Positions 44,650 to 57,040 of a stretch of 64,000 nucleotides of DNA are shown in pieces; position 1 is the first letter of the stretch, and the number at the start of each line of letters is the position of its first letter. Under the pieces are notes generated by a model that saw only the letters and a list, made by a program, of their open reading frames with translations, had not been told where the DNA came from and made no database searches. This DNA is from Podocnemis expansa (taxonomy: Eukaryota > Chordata > Testudines > Podocnemididae), in the NCBI GenBank assembly GCA_007922195.1, contig ML682024.1, positions 9,372,597-9,436,596 on the forward strand, written 5' to 3'. The position numbers and the translations under genes were made by a program.

Positions 44650-45236
44650 TAGAGCCCTGCGCGGACACAACAATGTGGAACCGCATCTGCTCAGTGATAA
44701 CATTAATCCAAACTGAAATCCACATGCGAGGATTTAGCTGCATCTGTAACTGCAGCTGCAACCGAGCTTGGGCTCACACACAACTATTCAGCCTTTGATT
44801 GGTTCATTCCCCAAATGGGACCCACCCACTTTTTCCTTTCTTGTTTGTGGTTCGCATGCTGTGCTATCAATCAGATTTCTTTGCCCACCTATGAAATCTC
44901 TGATTGATAGCAGTGGCTTGTCAACTGGAAGCAAGAAAAGGAAGAAGCGGGCAGGGGAATGAGCCAATCAAAAGCCAGCAGTGAGTCTCCAAGTCCCACC
45001 TTGAGACTCTGATTGGCTGGCAGATCACAATCTAGGACTGGCCAGAGCGCTTCCTGGTTCTGCTGACACAGACAGTGCAGCAGTTTCAGCAATGGATCGC
45101 AGTGTGATAAGGTAACAATAGAAGCTGCATCCATGAGTCGATCCACAGCAATGGGTCTGTGGTTATCCGTACCTGCATCCGTGGATGTGGATATCTGCGG
45201 ATATGCAGTGGATACCCGCGGATTTGCAGGGCTCTA
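44650..45236. mobile_element. hAT-type non-autonomous element
   Basis: Ends TAGAGCCCTGC and GCAGGGCTCTA, flanked by GACAGAGT (44642-44649) and GATGGAGT (45237-45244), 6/8 identical. Internal inverted segments such as CAATCAGATTT and AAATCTCTGATTG are present. No coding. Confidence 0.72.
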
Positions 45237-46149
45237 GATGGAGTATCCTGGTGTGTGGCCATCCCCACACCCAGCGCTGCTGATGGCACCATACATCTGT
45301 GGGAAGTAGGGAAGAGGGAAGTGTTAGCAAGGGGGTACACTCCCCTGGCAGGTAGAGGTCTATTTCCCCATGATGGAACTAGTGGGTGCTGGGCTGCAGA
45401 ACTGATAACTGGGGGCACTCTCTGGGAGTCTGTGCCAAACACTGATTAAATATAGCCCTGGGCTGAATAGGATTCCCCCTTATGGAGCCAGCAACTGCCC
45501 TACTCCCACTCCAGGCTCTCCCTCTGTTTGGGCTGGGGTGGCAGCCCTCAATTCACCCTCACCTGCCTTTCAGCACCAGATGCCTGGGGTCCCATCTCCT
45601 CTCCCATTCTGGGGCCTTGGGCCTGCTTCACCTTCCACAGACTCTTTAATGGCCCTTCATTGGCTTCTTTCTCCCAGCTTTGGGGCAGAGGTGGTCAATG
45701 TCTTGGGGACAGGAGGTTCGTGTTTTGGGGGTGGTGCTACCCATTAATCTGACCACATTGTTGGACCAGTCTGACTGGGGAGGGGAGGAGCAACTGGACT
45801 CCTAGGCTCTGGAAGGGGGGTGGTGTCTATTGGGTAATGTAGGGGTGGGGCTAGGAGGCAGGACTCCTGGGTTCCCTCCCCAGCTCTGGGAGGGGAATGG
45901 CATGTAGCTGGGGGTTGAGACTCAGCTTACACTCCCTGTTCCAGGACCCGTCAGTATTTCCACTGTCCAGCAATTCTGGCTCCAGAATTTGTTCCTTATT
46001 TGCTTTTTATCTGATCTGAGGTGAAGCCCATGGGGAATTCACATACCCTCCCTCCAAGCCTGGCCACCCTCCCTACCCATGCTCCCAGAAGTAGCAGATA
46101 GGATTCTACAAGGACTTCTCCTTAGGGTCCCCCCCTTCCAATACCTGCT
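45237..46149. other. Unclassified interval with tRNA-like repeat pieces
   Basis: GGACTCCTGGGTTCCCTCCCC at 45862-45882 and a related piece at 45790 belong to the tRNA-like repeat family. No gene was recognised. Confidence 0.4.
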
Positions 46150-47010
46150 GCACTGAGCTGGCAGCTGGGGTAGCATTAGTCAAGCCACAGGAGCTGGGGT
46201 GTGTAGTAACCATTGGGGAGGAAGGGGTTAACATCTTGATCAGTGAGTCCCAGGACAGCCAATAGGAACGAAGTGCAGGCTTTTGAACTGTAACAGCAGC
46301 CTGGCCTAGGCCTGTTTGGATGCAGCAGAGCTCCTGGAAGGATCAGGAGGAGGCCAGAGGGGCCTGAGGAAGAATCCAGCAACATCCTTACCAGAGATAA
46401 GTTAAGTTTGGTACTGACCAGGTGTGAGTAGAACAGGGAATGTTTGTTTAGACGCGGTCAGGGTATTTTCTTTGTTTTTGGCTTGTTTTTTGGAGTTCTC
46501 TGTGCTGAGCACATGTAACCCCCCCCACACACACACACACAGAGAGACACACACTACCCTGTAACTACCTAAGTTAATTCCCAGAGAAGCAACTCTGTGT
46601 TTATTATCTGTTCTTTTTGGTTAAAGATCTTACCTTTGAAGCAAGTTCTGGTTCTGTGTCCTGAAAGGCAAGAGGTTTGTGTGCATGTGCCTTAGACTGC
46701 ACAGGCAGCTACTAGAGGGAACCCTGTTCCAGTTCCAGCTCATATTGCAGCTGGGGTTCAGTCACTTTCCTGAGAGAGGAATAAAGAGGATTGCAAGTGC
46801 CTCACAGGGAGGAATTCCCAAGTGCGCCTTCCTGGGTCTCAAGAGGTTTTTTTGCATTTGGGTGGTGGCAGCAATACCACTCCAAGGCCAGGAATTGGAG
46901 GTCTTGGAGACTTTTAAGAGCAGGCTTTAAGGCCAGTGGCTTTTCTGGCCTGTTGTGGGCCCCCACCTTCTGCAGTCAGAGTGACAGAGTGGGGAAAAAG
47001 CCTTGACAGG
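46150..47010 (+). repeat. Interspersed LTR-like repeat, inverted partner of 27650-28130
   Basis: 46498-47005 matches 27650-28130 in reverse orientation (GTGCTGAGCACATGT, AACTACCTAAGTTAATTCCC, GGCAAGAGGTTTGTGTGCATG, GTTGTGGGCCCCCACCTTCTG). Upstream sequence to about 46150 may be the 5' part of the same unit. A (CA)n run lies at 46526-46541. No open frame of known type was found. Confidence 0.65.
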
Positions 47011-48290
47011 GTGATCTGGAGTGAATGGGTTTGAAGCAGTCTCTTCCAATCATGGCCTGGCCCTGCATTACCCCGGGCACTTGGAATGGCTCCAGACCGC
47101 AGGTGTAACCGCTGCTTCCAGTCCTTTAAAACAAAGCAGGGGCCTTTGAACAAATCCGCCAGCAGGGCAGAAAAAATCCTGTCAAGGCAGGTTGTTTCCA
47201 TGGGGAGGATCTCTAGGGATTACCCTGGAACCTGATTTGTCCTGGTCTCACCCAGCGATGAACCAGGTCCCCATGGTGCTGCTTACCGAGTCACAGCCTG
47301 GAGACCTGACTTGAAATCAAGCCCTTTGCCCACTCTTTGAAAGCTGCTGGGGCCCGTGGTGCAATATAGGCCTCCAGAAAAGTGCACTAGTGCAGCAGAA
47401 CCCAGCGTTCATGATGCTGCTGATGTTGGCTGACCAAATGATTTCAGTGACGCTTTGCCAGCAAGGCCTGAATGAGCTGGGAATGTCTAGTGATGAGCCA
47501 GGGGTGTGTGAGAAAGCATGGGAGGGGGCGTGCTTCAAGACCACATTGTTTTCTGTGAACACACCTATACACATACTTTGTACGGGTCTTTACGAAACAG
47601 TGTCATTGGTGTTGTGTTACATAAGCCACGCCGAGTGGGAGAGAAATGAAATGTTGTTCTTCCTGTTGTGCAAGTAAAAGGGAATAAAGCTAGGCTTGTC
47701 CTCACCTGCGTTGGGGAGGGAAGAGGGGGTCACCCTTCCTCATTAAGCTGGGGGTTCAGATTCTGAGAAGGTCGGAAATTGGGGGCTCATCACCATATGC
47801 AAGCCTGTGAGAAGGATGGATTGCATCATGTATGGAAGATTATTGTGTTAGCCACAGAACCAGAGACACCTGCTGCATGGGACCCTGGTGTTTGGCACCT
47901 GAAGTGGTGAAACAGGGGAATTAACTCCCCACAGTGCAAGGGGGAAAGTCAGTATGCCGCCTGGGTGGCAGAGACGAGGAGGGCAGCTGGGCATGGCAGC
48001 AGGAAAGCCTGGCCCTCAAAGCTGAGAATCACCAACTCGTTACAGCAGTGGCTGTGCAAAGAATGCCCCCCTCAGATCCTGGGGGTCTCTGCAGCCCCCT
48101 CCCTGCTATATGCCTCAGAGGGCCAGGGTTACTGCACCCCACTTCCCAGCCACATTCCTGGGTAACCCACATCACCGCATTCCCCTACCCCTCACCAAGA
48201 CTCGTGTGTGTGTGTGTGTGTGTGTGTGTTGTGCATTGATTGGTTAGGGTGAAACCTGACCCTTTTTCATATTGGCTATGTCAAGAGGGG
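47011..48290. other. Unclassified interval ending with a (TG)n run
   Basis: No recognisable gene. A TG dinucleotide run lies at 48204-48229. Confidence 0.45.
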
Positions 48291-48325
48291 AGGGGTGAGG
48301 CGAGGCTTCCAAGGGAAGGGGCAGG

Positions 48326-50434
48326 GTGGGTCCCTGCAAGCAGGACACTGGTCATGTAGCCACCGTGGCAGCTTCCAAGATGTACAGGAAGGTCATCTTT
48401 TTCCTGGCACCACAGGCCACTGCACAGGAGGCGGTTGTGAAGGGCTTGGCAGTGGGAGGTGTCTACATCCCCCATGGATCTCTAGAGGACCAGGGCATAC
48501 AAGTGCTTATAACCTCTGTCCCACTCTTCCTCCCCAGTTCTGCCCCCCTTCCCCTTCTCTCCATCTTGAGGAAATGTATTTCTGTCATCAGCCCTCTCCT
48601 GCAGGGCTGTAAGGACCCTGCCCTCCATCATGTTTTGTCCTTTTGCCAGCAAGTGCAAATCCAACTGCCGCCGGCAGAGGAATGTGGTGAAGTGGTGCTG
48701 TAACACGGCTGCCCACGCTCCTGAGGGTGAGGGGGTGGCTAATCAGGGTCTCCGGCCTTTCGTAGGGTGGGACCACCAAGACTTTAGCCCCTTGGCAGGG
48801 CAGCAGTTCCAAAATTTCAACCCTCTGCAGGGCCAGCTATCAAGTCTCTAGCCTTCGTGGTAGGGCAAAAGTCAAACAATCTCTAGGATATGGGAGGGGG
48901 TGAATGGCAGTGCCATGTCTTGGGTGCACAGCCTGCAAGGGGGTGCTCAGTGTGGGGAGAGGAATTAGTGGAAGCGTAGGGTCACACAATTACACTGTGT
49001 CCCAGCCCAAGTCCCCAGCAGGGCCTGGGGTTTCCGTGCAGCAGTCAGCGGGGTCCTGGCCACAACATGCTGACCCCAAGGGTTGGAGTTCATATTCCCT
49101 GGTGCCAATCCCAGCCGCACTTCCCAGCAGTACCTTTGTTGGGGGCTCCTCCATGGGCTCCTCAGGGTAGTCACCCAGGGGGTAGATTGTAGAACCCCTC
49201 AATCTCATCAGGCAGTGTCAGGTCTGGTAGCCCATCACATTTGTCAGCGGTTGGCAACTCCTCCAGGTCATGTCTCAGGAGTCAAGGGGTCCTCGCCAGC
49301 CAGGGGTAACTCCTCCAAGTCATGAGAAGTGGGTGGGGGGTCGCGGTCCCCCACGGAAGGTGTGTTGTGGGGTCCAGCAGGCCTCCTTTCTAGTGGCTCT
49401 TCCGCGGGGCTGGTGACGGACCAGAGTTCGGGCATTATCTCCCAGTCTCTGGCTGCAGATGGTCCCTGCCAGATGCCTTGTCCCGGGTCTGTAGGCCATA
49501 GCTCTGTTCTCCCACAGTGCGGCCCAGGATCAGGAAGAAGCAGAGAGACGTCTTTCCCCTTCGGTAGCTGGAACTGGAATGAGCTGCCTGCCTCCCTTCT
49601 TATATTCCTTGCCCTGCCCCTCTGCTTCAGGCCTGACTGAGAGGCCGCTCCTGCCTCCGCCCCCCTGTAGTTAAGCAGCTCCCTCTGAGCTGTCTCTGAG
49701 GGGGGCCGTGCCTTCCTGTTACAGGCGTTCAAGGGGTCCTTTCTGGTGCCCCATGAAGGAGCTTATTATAGAATTCATTACTCTTCATGGAAGGCTCAGT
49801 GCTTCCTCTGCCAGGCAATGAGACCCATCCGGAGGGACCATCCCCTGTCCCGGCACGGAGAGGAAGCAACTGAGCAACCCTGAGTCTGTGACAGGCACTG
49901 GCCATAACACTGCCAGTGACCAAAACCACTTGGTTTTTACAGCTATCTAAACAAGCCACCATTGCCGCCTGGGATGTGGGGACAGCCACCCCACTGTGCC
50001 CAGATATGCGACCAGGCCCCATCACCACCCCCACTGAACCATCTAGAACTGGGCCCAGAGAGGACAGGGCAGCAACCATGGTGGCCCTGGACCAGGGAGA
50101 GGGTGCACCCCAGGGTGAGGGCTCCTGTCTCCTTGATTCCCCTCCCTTGTCCCTCTCACCCCAGGAGCCTTCACCCTTGCTGCCTGTCCCTGCTACCACT
50201 GGCCAGCCCATGTATGCCATCCTAGAAGGCTGGTCCTACATCAGGAGGAAGAAGGCCCAGACCCTCCCTGCCAGGTCAGATGGAGAGGACCCCCCACCAA
50301 AGTCATTGCAGGGGGCCGACAACACTGATGTTACAGCTGCTGGGTCTTCTGCTGTGTCCCCCGACAAGGCCCAGTGGGAGGCTCTGCTGAGGACATGGCT
50401 GCAGCAGATCAGGGGGGCAGTACTGCTCCACTAG
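48326..50434 (+). pseudogene. Tx1-like ORF1
   Basis: The 48326-48703 frame has KVIFFLAPQATAQEAVVKGL, GGVYIPHGSLED and GCKDPALHHVLSFCQQVQI, an RRM-like segment of Tx1 ORF1. After the LTR the sequence resumes with a CCHC-like stretch around 49800-49860 (CFLCQAM, RRD) in which the last zinc ligands are changed. The 49916-50434 frame holds the Pro/Thr-rich C-terminus. ORF1 proteins bind LINE RNA. Confidence 0.7.
48699..49723 (-). repeat. Solo LTR in Tx1 ORF1
   Basis: It starts TGTAACACGG and ends CTTCCTGTTACA (TG...CA), and the ORF1 sequence resumes on the right. Flanks GGTGC and GGCGT match only partly, so the duplication is weak. A TATA-like ATATAAG on the minus strand near 49600 suggests minus orientation. 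About 1,025 bp. Confidence 0.65.
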
Positions 50435-51635
50435 TGGATGCCCTCATAGACCTCTTCCCCAGAGAGGCTGCGGCTGGAGCCACTCCCATCCTCTCTAAGC
50501 CTGCTTCACCACCAACAGCTGAGGTGGGGGATACCTAGGCTTCAGCTTTGCAGAGAGCAAGGCCCTGGATCTGACCATTGTTGCCTTAGGGAAGGATGAT
50601 CCTCTGCCAGTGGTCCTACATCAGCTTTTACCACCCCCTCCCTCGCCTTAGCCACAGCCCCAGCTCCTGCCTGCTGTCCATCCCCTCATCCTACGGACAC
50701 CGCTGGAATGCTCCACCTGCCCGGCTGCCATGGGTCCCTCCCTCTATGGTCACTGAGCCCTCTGAGGTGACAGCCAATCCTGAGCACCTGGACCCTGGGG
50801 TGCCATCCTCGGTGAGACAGCCACCCCATTCCCCACTTGCTTTTCCCCCATTTCCGACGCTGAGGACATAGTCACCCAGCCACCTCCAACCTCCGTTCCC
50901 AGCATCGGTGCGGAACCCTCCCCTGACCCCACCATGTTAAAAGCCCCCCTACCTGGTCAAGAGGAGCTGCACACCACTGGTTTGATCATTTGGACCTCTG
51001 CCCTTGACCCTACCCCAACTTCTATCCCCAATGTCTTCACCAACCCCATCCCTTTCCCTCTCCCTTATGCTTCCTCGACCACTTCCTTAGCTCCTTCCCT
51101 TGTTTATGCCACCCCCTGGATTGTGTTTTTCCCTCTTCCACCTACTGGTTGCTGGACAGTGATATGCATGGCCTCCTTCATCCATGGGGCTGCTGTCTTT
51201 TGTCCGTGGCCACCCTCCCTTGTGCTGGGGGTTGAGCAGGGTGACACAGTTCCCATACCCCAGCGCCCTGTTTGTCTGTCTCAGCTGTCTGCAGGGCTAA
51301 AATGGGGACTCGACGGGGGGATGACCTGGAGCCTTCTGCCCTGGACCCCCCGGCATTTCAGGAAGAACTACTTGTGTTTCTGGCCAACACTTGAGGGGCT
51401 AAGAACCAGGTGAAGTTCGCCCTGCAGCACTGGTGGAATTTCCATCTCATCCTCCATGCATGAGTGCCATTCTGAAGGAGGGCAAAGGGACCATGAGGTG
51501 GGACACTGGGGCCTACCAGAGCACTCGTACCTTCCGTGACTCTCTCATGAACTTTGAGGTTGGGCATATACTGCTGCGTGGCCTGATAGGGACTGTTGGT
51601 GGTTCCACCCCTGAGGATCCTCCCCAGCCCTCCTC

Positions 51636-52479
51636 ATGGCCCCAATAATTTTTGCCACACTAAAGATCAGGTACTGTTGGATGGGTCTCCAGAGGACCCA
51701 GGTGCTCTGCTTCCTTTGGGGGGGGTACTCTGTGCTCTTCCTGCAGGAGACACATATGGGTCCAGCCACTGAGGCCAGCTGGTGGCTGGAATGGGGGAAA
51801 TGGGTGCAATTAAGACATCTCTCAGCCTACCAAGGCAGAGTGGCCACCCTGTTCAACCCCAACCCTGCAGCCCAAAGTGCTGAGCGTTGCTGAGGTCATG
51901 CCGGGCTGCCTGCCATATCTCCAGGTCCACAGGGAGGGGGTGATGTTGAACTTGATCACCGTCTATACCCCTGCATCTGGCCTGGAGCGAGTGCTTTTTT
52001 TCCTGCAGTAGGCTGCCTTCCTCGGCATTCTGGATCCTCTGGAGTGCGTGGATCTGGGCAGGGATCTTAACTTCACTCTCGAGGAGCAGGAGTGCCGCAG
52101 GATTGAGCAGCATCTGGCCTTCATTGACGTCCCCAGGGAGATAACAGACCATCACTCTCTGTTAGATATCTGGCCCAACCACCACCTGGACGCTGAGGTG
52201 ACCTCCACCTATATCCGGGTGGGGGACCCTCGGTCGTGCCACTCCTGGTTGGATCACATTTATCCATCCAGTTTCCATCTAGCACAGGCCTCTCCTCCAG
52301 TGTTTGGCTGGCCCCCTTCTTGGATCACCATTTGGTGACTGTGATGGCCTCTCTCATCCAGAGTGTCCGGGGCTGGCCTGTTGGCACTTTAACAATAGAC
52401 TGCTGGAGGATGTGCATTTTGTGGCTTCCTTCTGGGAGGTCTGGCTGGCCTAACAGGGGCAGTGGGCTGCTTTTCCTTC
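51636..52479 (+). pseudogene. Tx1-like ORF2 endonuclease
   Basis: YSVLFLQETHMGPATEASWW (51727-51786) carries the LQET catalytic block. Further fragments in other frames give GRVATLF, LGRDLNFTLEEQECRR (the GDFN-like block, degraded), ITDHHSLLDIW, then APFLDHHLVTVMASL (the SDH-like block, degraded). This is an apurinic-like endonuclease that nicks target DNA. Several frame changes make it non-functional. Confidence 0.8.
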
Positions 52480-53250
52480 TGTAACACCCACGTGGCCAGA
52501 TTGAGTCTGCCTTGCAGGCAGCTCTGACCAGAGAAAGGGTGTGCACGGGAACACAACAAGGAGAGCCCCTTTGCCCCAGGGGCACCTGTTCCAAACCCCC
52601 AGAGTGACCACACACACACACTGGGATAGCGCAGGGATTATGGGAATGGGGAATGGTTTATTTACAGAGGTGCAAAGGGGAAACCAACAGGTGAGATGGG
52701 GCAGCAGTAACACAGAGTAACAGCTAACACAGGGCCCTGCAAGGCCCAAAAATGCAGCAGGCTGGAGGCAGACGTGAGCTCTGCTTCTGCACCATGAGTT
52801 CAGGAGTCCCAGCACAGTTCCAGTCCAGAGTTCAGTCCAGCAACTCCTAGTCTTCGGCGCCAGTGCTTTCCCGACAAAAAGAAAATCCCCTGATGCCTCT
52901 TCTGCCACTCTCTGCGAACCCAGAGCGGCCCCCTCCCCACTTAACTAACTACAACCTCCCCCCTGAGTTCCAGGTGCTGTACTCACGGCCCTACAGCTCC
53001 AGATGGCCAGTAACTGGATGCTGCTCTGTCCTTGGGCGACTCTCCCCAGCATGGTGTCCTTCTGTGGGTGCTGGCCTGGCATCCCAGGTCAGCTGCTCTG
53101 TCTTCCCTGGCTTCAGGCAGGGCCTCTCTCCCCCTTCCTCCTTGCCATGCTTCTGGCTCCAGCTCCAGCCCCCCTCCCTAGCTCCACAACCTTTCCCACA
53201 GGGCAAAAATTTAAAGGGACCACACTCCTTAAAACCCCAGGGGGTTTACA
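52480..53250 (-). repeat. Solo LTR in Tx1 ORF2
   Basis: It starts TGTAACACCC and ends GGGTTTACA, with a 4-bp duplication CTTC (52476-52479, 53251-53254), and the LINE sequence joins smoothly across it. TTTATT at 52657-52662 gives AATAAA on the minus strand. 771 bp. No retroviral genes nearby. Confidence 0.8.
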
Positions 53251-53692
53251 CTTCGATGTGGCATTGGTTAGACATGGGGAAGGTGCTTGCCCAACTCTTC
53301 AGCTGTGACTTGGAGGTCAGCTGGTGTTGGGATGCATCAATAGAGCAGCTGGAGTGAGAGGTTTAAGAGCTGCAGAGGCATCTGGCTGCCCTCTGTGAGG
53401 ATCCATCTCTCTGTAAAGCTTGCCAGGAGAAGCAGGAGGGGCTCTGGGCCCTCAAGGACTTTCAGGCCCAGGGAGCCTTCCTTAGATCTTGCGTCCATCT
53501 CCTTCGAGAGATGGATCACGGATCCCATTTCTTTTATGCCCTGGAGAAATGGAGGGGGGCTAAAAAGCATGTCACCTGTGTCCTCGCTGAGGATAGTCCC
53601 CCCTCACGGATCTGGAGGAGATATGTGCAAAAGCCTGGGTCTTCTATGCCAGGCTTTTCTCCCCGGATCCAACCAAAGCTGCAGCCCGCAAG

Positions 53693-54620
53693 GTGCTCTG
53701 GAACAAACTTCCCATGGTCAGTGAGGACAACCGGAATCGGTTAGAGCTGCCTCTCACTCTTGCTGAGTTTTTGGAAGCCCTCCATCTCATGCCTACCAAT
53801 AAATCTCCAGGCTTGGATGGGCTGACCATGGAGTTCTACCGAGCATTCTGGGACATCCTCAGCATGGACCTTGTCATCTTCTGGGCTGGGTCTGGGGAGA
53901 GTGGAGTGCTCCCCCTTTCTTGCCAGTGGGCCGTGCTGGCCCTGCTGCTCAAGAAAGGGGACCTCTTCGATCTTCAGAATAGGCATCCTGTCTTGCTCCT
54001 CCATGTGGACTACAGAATCATTGACAAAGTCCTCTCACTGCAGGTGGGGTCCATGCTGCAGAATGTGATCCATCCCAACCAGACCTACACAACCCCGGGC
54101 TGCTCCATCTTTAATAATCTGTAAATTGTCTGGGATCTCTTGAAGCTCGGGTGTAGGTATGGTCTGTTTTTCACCCCATTAGACCTGGACCAGGAGAAGG
54201 CTTTTATCAAGATGGACCATGGGTATCTCCTGGGCACCCTCCAGGTGTTTGGCTTCAGGCCCCAGTTCATGGGGCATCTCTGGCTGCTGTACACCTTTGC
54301 AGAGTGCCTAGTCAGGTTCAACTGGATCCTGACCAAACTGGTCAGCTTTGGGCAAGGAGTCTATCAAGGCTGTCAGCTGTAGGGCCAGCTGTACGCTTGG
54401 GCCATAGAGCCCTTCCTCTGTCTCCTCCGCCAGAGAATGACAGGGTTGGTGCTCCATGAGCCAAAGCTGAGGCTGGTCTTGTCAGGGTATGCCGATGACA
54501 TGTTCTTCATGGTCCAGGACCTGGACAACCTGTTGCAGTTGGAGTCTTGCCAAGCCATCTAATTGGCAGCCTCTTCTGCTCGGGTGAACTGGATCAAGAG
54601 CTTTGGCCTGATGTTAGGGC
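53693..54620 (+). pseudogene. Tx1-like ORF2 reverse transcriptase
   Basis: The 53693-54124 frame reads LPLTLAEFLEALHLMPTNKS, PGLDGLTMEFYRAFW, LALLLKKGDLFDLQNRHPV and NQTYTTPGCSIFNNL. Then 54140-54382 gives PLDLDQEKAFIKMDHGYLLG (motif A) and VSFGQGVYQGCQL (motif B). Finally 54480-54560 encodes SGYADDMFFMVQDLDNL (motif C, YADD intact). A stop at 54121 and another near 54380 disable it. Confidence 0.88.
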
Positions 54621-56262
54621 CGGGTGGCTGACTAGCTCCCTTCTACCTGCACTTCAAGCCATCCGGGGGAGCATGGATCCTCTGCTCTATCTCAGCATCT
54701 ACCTTTCTGTCACCTGTCCCTCCCTGGATGAGAGCTGCCAAGGTTTCGATAGCAGTGTCATTCAATGGCTGCAGAGCCGCTTGTTCTGGGGGAGGGTTCT
54801 GTTCATCAACTGTCTCATCCTTTCCATGCTCTGGCACCAGCTCAACACCCTGGCCCCACCCCCTAGATTCCTGGCAATCACCAGACAATTCTGAAATACT
54901 TCTGGTAAGGACTGCACTGGGTCTCTGCAGTAATTCTGAGTCTTCCTTTGGAGGAGAGAGGGCAGGGGCTGTGTTTCCACCTCCAGGCCTTGCAGCAACT
55001 CCTTTATGGTTTATGTAATCCCACAGGGAGCCACTTGGCATGCACCTTTGTCCACTGTTATTGAGGGTTCCTATGTGACTGATAGCTCTTATCTCCAGCT
55101 TAGAGGTGTTCAACAAGACCTCTCCAAGCTGCCAGTCTTCTACTGGGACCTCCTCCAGACCTGGAGGCTCATCTCAGCCTCCAGGTCTCTTGTACCCACT
55201 GAAGGGGAGGACCTCCTCACGGAGCCCCTGCTACACAACCCCCATCTTGTGTGCAGGTGTTGGAGGCCCCCTCGGTGAGGAAAAGGTTGGTTTTGGTAGG
55301 CGTCACTGGGATCGGAGATCTCCTGGACTACGGCTGGGGGCACTGGTGGATCCCCATGTGCTAGCTTGGTGCATGGGGCTCTCCACCCATCGTACCCCCT
55401 TGTGCCTACTCCAGGAGGTGAAGAAGGCTCTGCCCCCTGCTTCTTGAGCCGACACTCAGCAGGTACCGTGAGAGAGTGCTCTCTGCCCTCCTTGTGGTCC
55501 TGGCCCTCTGCAGCTTTTTATCAGGGTCTGGCCCCATAAGACCCCCACCCCTGGCTGTCCCCAACCAACTCCCCTAGCCAGCTGCTAGATTTGCAGCTGG
55601 CTTGCTTCAGAACAGCACCCAGAGACCATGTGTACATGTTCGTGCTTCATAGTATTCATTTCCTTGCCCTGGTGTCTTGCCCAAATACAAAATGGCCGGA
55701 CCTAAACCCCCTGGTGGAGGACGAGGACCCCCGGTGGGCCAGCCTTGATCCTGTGGCCCACCAGGGAAATGGATCTCTCAGCTACTTCATGAATCTGTGA
55801 GGACAGTTGTATACCTGAACAGTTCACCCCTTGTCCTGACACCTGGCATTTTGCAGTGTGAGCAGAACCCTGGCTCAAGTATACCTAGAGTGTGCCAGGT
55901 TACAGCCAGTCTTCTGGCTTCTCCAGAACCTCATATTGAGGTTCTGTCTGCACATTCCCCCTCACTTATTTTTGTGTTCACTCCCCATCTGTGGGTCCAC
56001 AAAGTCACAGCACCTCCTCGTCAACCTTCCCCTGGCCCTTGCCAAAGTAGCCATCTAGAAGACCATGGAAGGGAGTTGGGCTGAGGAAGGGACCCACACC
56101 TGTGGAGCCTATTTCCGGTACCTTTTCCATTCACTTCTCCAGGCAGAGCTCCTCTGGGCAGCAACCGCTGTCTCCCTCGACACTTTCTGGGACTGGGTGC
56201 TGTCTTGGGTTCTTTGCTCGGTGTCCTCCTATGAGTCCCTTGTTTTGAATCTTTGATCTCCA
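54621..56262 (+). pseudogene. Tx1-like ORF2 C-terminal region
   Basis: Decayed fragments such as LEPSIYLSVTCPSL-like and HLQTWRL-like pieces continue the LINE. The last frame ends near 56258 (ESLVLNL). No zinc knuckle was made out. Confidence 0.55.
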
Positions 56263-56419
56263 CTCCTGTTAGTCATTAGTTGTCCCCAGAACTCAAGTTG
56301 AAGATGGGCCCAGTGCCACATCCCCATGGGTGAGCGTGTGCCCACCCACTCCCCAGTCTTCAAATAAGACTACTCTCTTGTAGCCATCAAGCTTGACTCT
56401 GTCACAGCTCCCACAACTG

Positions 56420-57040
56420 GCACTGACAGGAACCTCAGACCAGTGCTCCAGTTAGCCCAATATCCTGTTTGCCAGCAGCAGCAGCCAATGTCAGGTGCTT
56501 CAGAAGGAATGAATCATAGAATCATAGGGTTGGAAGGAACCTCATTAGGTCATCTAATCCAACCCCCTGCTGAAAGCAGGACCACTCTCACTAAATCCTC
56601 CCAGTCAGGGTACCGTCTAACTGGACATTAAATATCTCCAAAAGACAGAGACTCCAAGACCTCTCTAGGCAACCCATTCCAATGCTTCACCACTGTCCTA
56701 GTGAGAAAGTTTTTCCTAATGTCCAGCCTCGACATCCCCAGCTGTAACTTGATACAATTGCTCCTTGTTCTGTCCTCTGTTACTGCTGAGAACAGCCTAG
56801 TTCTCTCCTCTTTGGAACAGGGTGATTTATTGAGTAATTCATCTCCTTTTGTCTAATCCCAGCATCTGACAATCAGAGGCTTTGGCACACCTTCAGCATC
56901 CTTGACCATGTTGCAACCTACTATGCTTGTGTCCTTGCCCATCTTGTATAGGAGTCATTGATGAACCTCTCTTCCATGAATTTATCTTGTTTTTTTATTT
57001 AAATCCAGTTATACTTGACACCAAGGGATAAGCAGGACAA
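56420..57040. repeat. Old interspersed repeat split by a CR1 fragment
   Basis: CCAGTTAGCCCAATATCCTG (56450) before the CR1, and ATGAACCTCTCTTCCATGAA (56960) after it, belong to one dispersed reptile repeat that I recognise but cannot name with confidence. Confidence 0.5.
56514..56815 (-). mobile_element. CR1 LINE 3' fragment
   Basis: ATCATAGAATCATAGGGTTG, then CTAATCCAACCCCCTGC and CCACTGTCCTAGTGAGAAAG, is the reverse complement of a CR1 3' end, including the terminal ATTCTATGAT repeat. 5' truncated. Non-coding. Confidence 0.85.

Larger units (their letters stand above)
48295..56262 (+). mobile_element. Tx1-clade (L1-like) LINE, nearly full length but decayed, with two solo LTRs inside
   Basis: Removing the LTRs at 48699-49723 and 52480-53250 leaves about 6.2 kb. 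It reads as ORF1 with an RRM-like part and CCHC knuckle, then ORF2 with an endonuclease and RT of the Tx1 type, and a long C-terminal region to about 56262. Stops and frame changes throughout show it is inactive. Clade assignment is by recognition of motifs, not by a tree. Confidence 0.8.

Noticed and set aside
49729..50220. 163-codon minus-strand frame
   Set aside because: It is antisense to Tx1 ORF1, which has matching domains on the plus strand.
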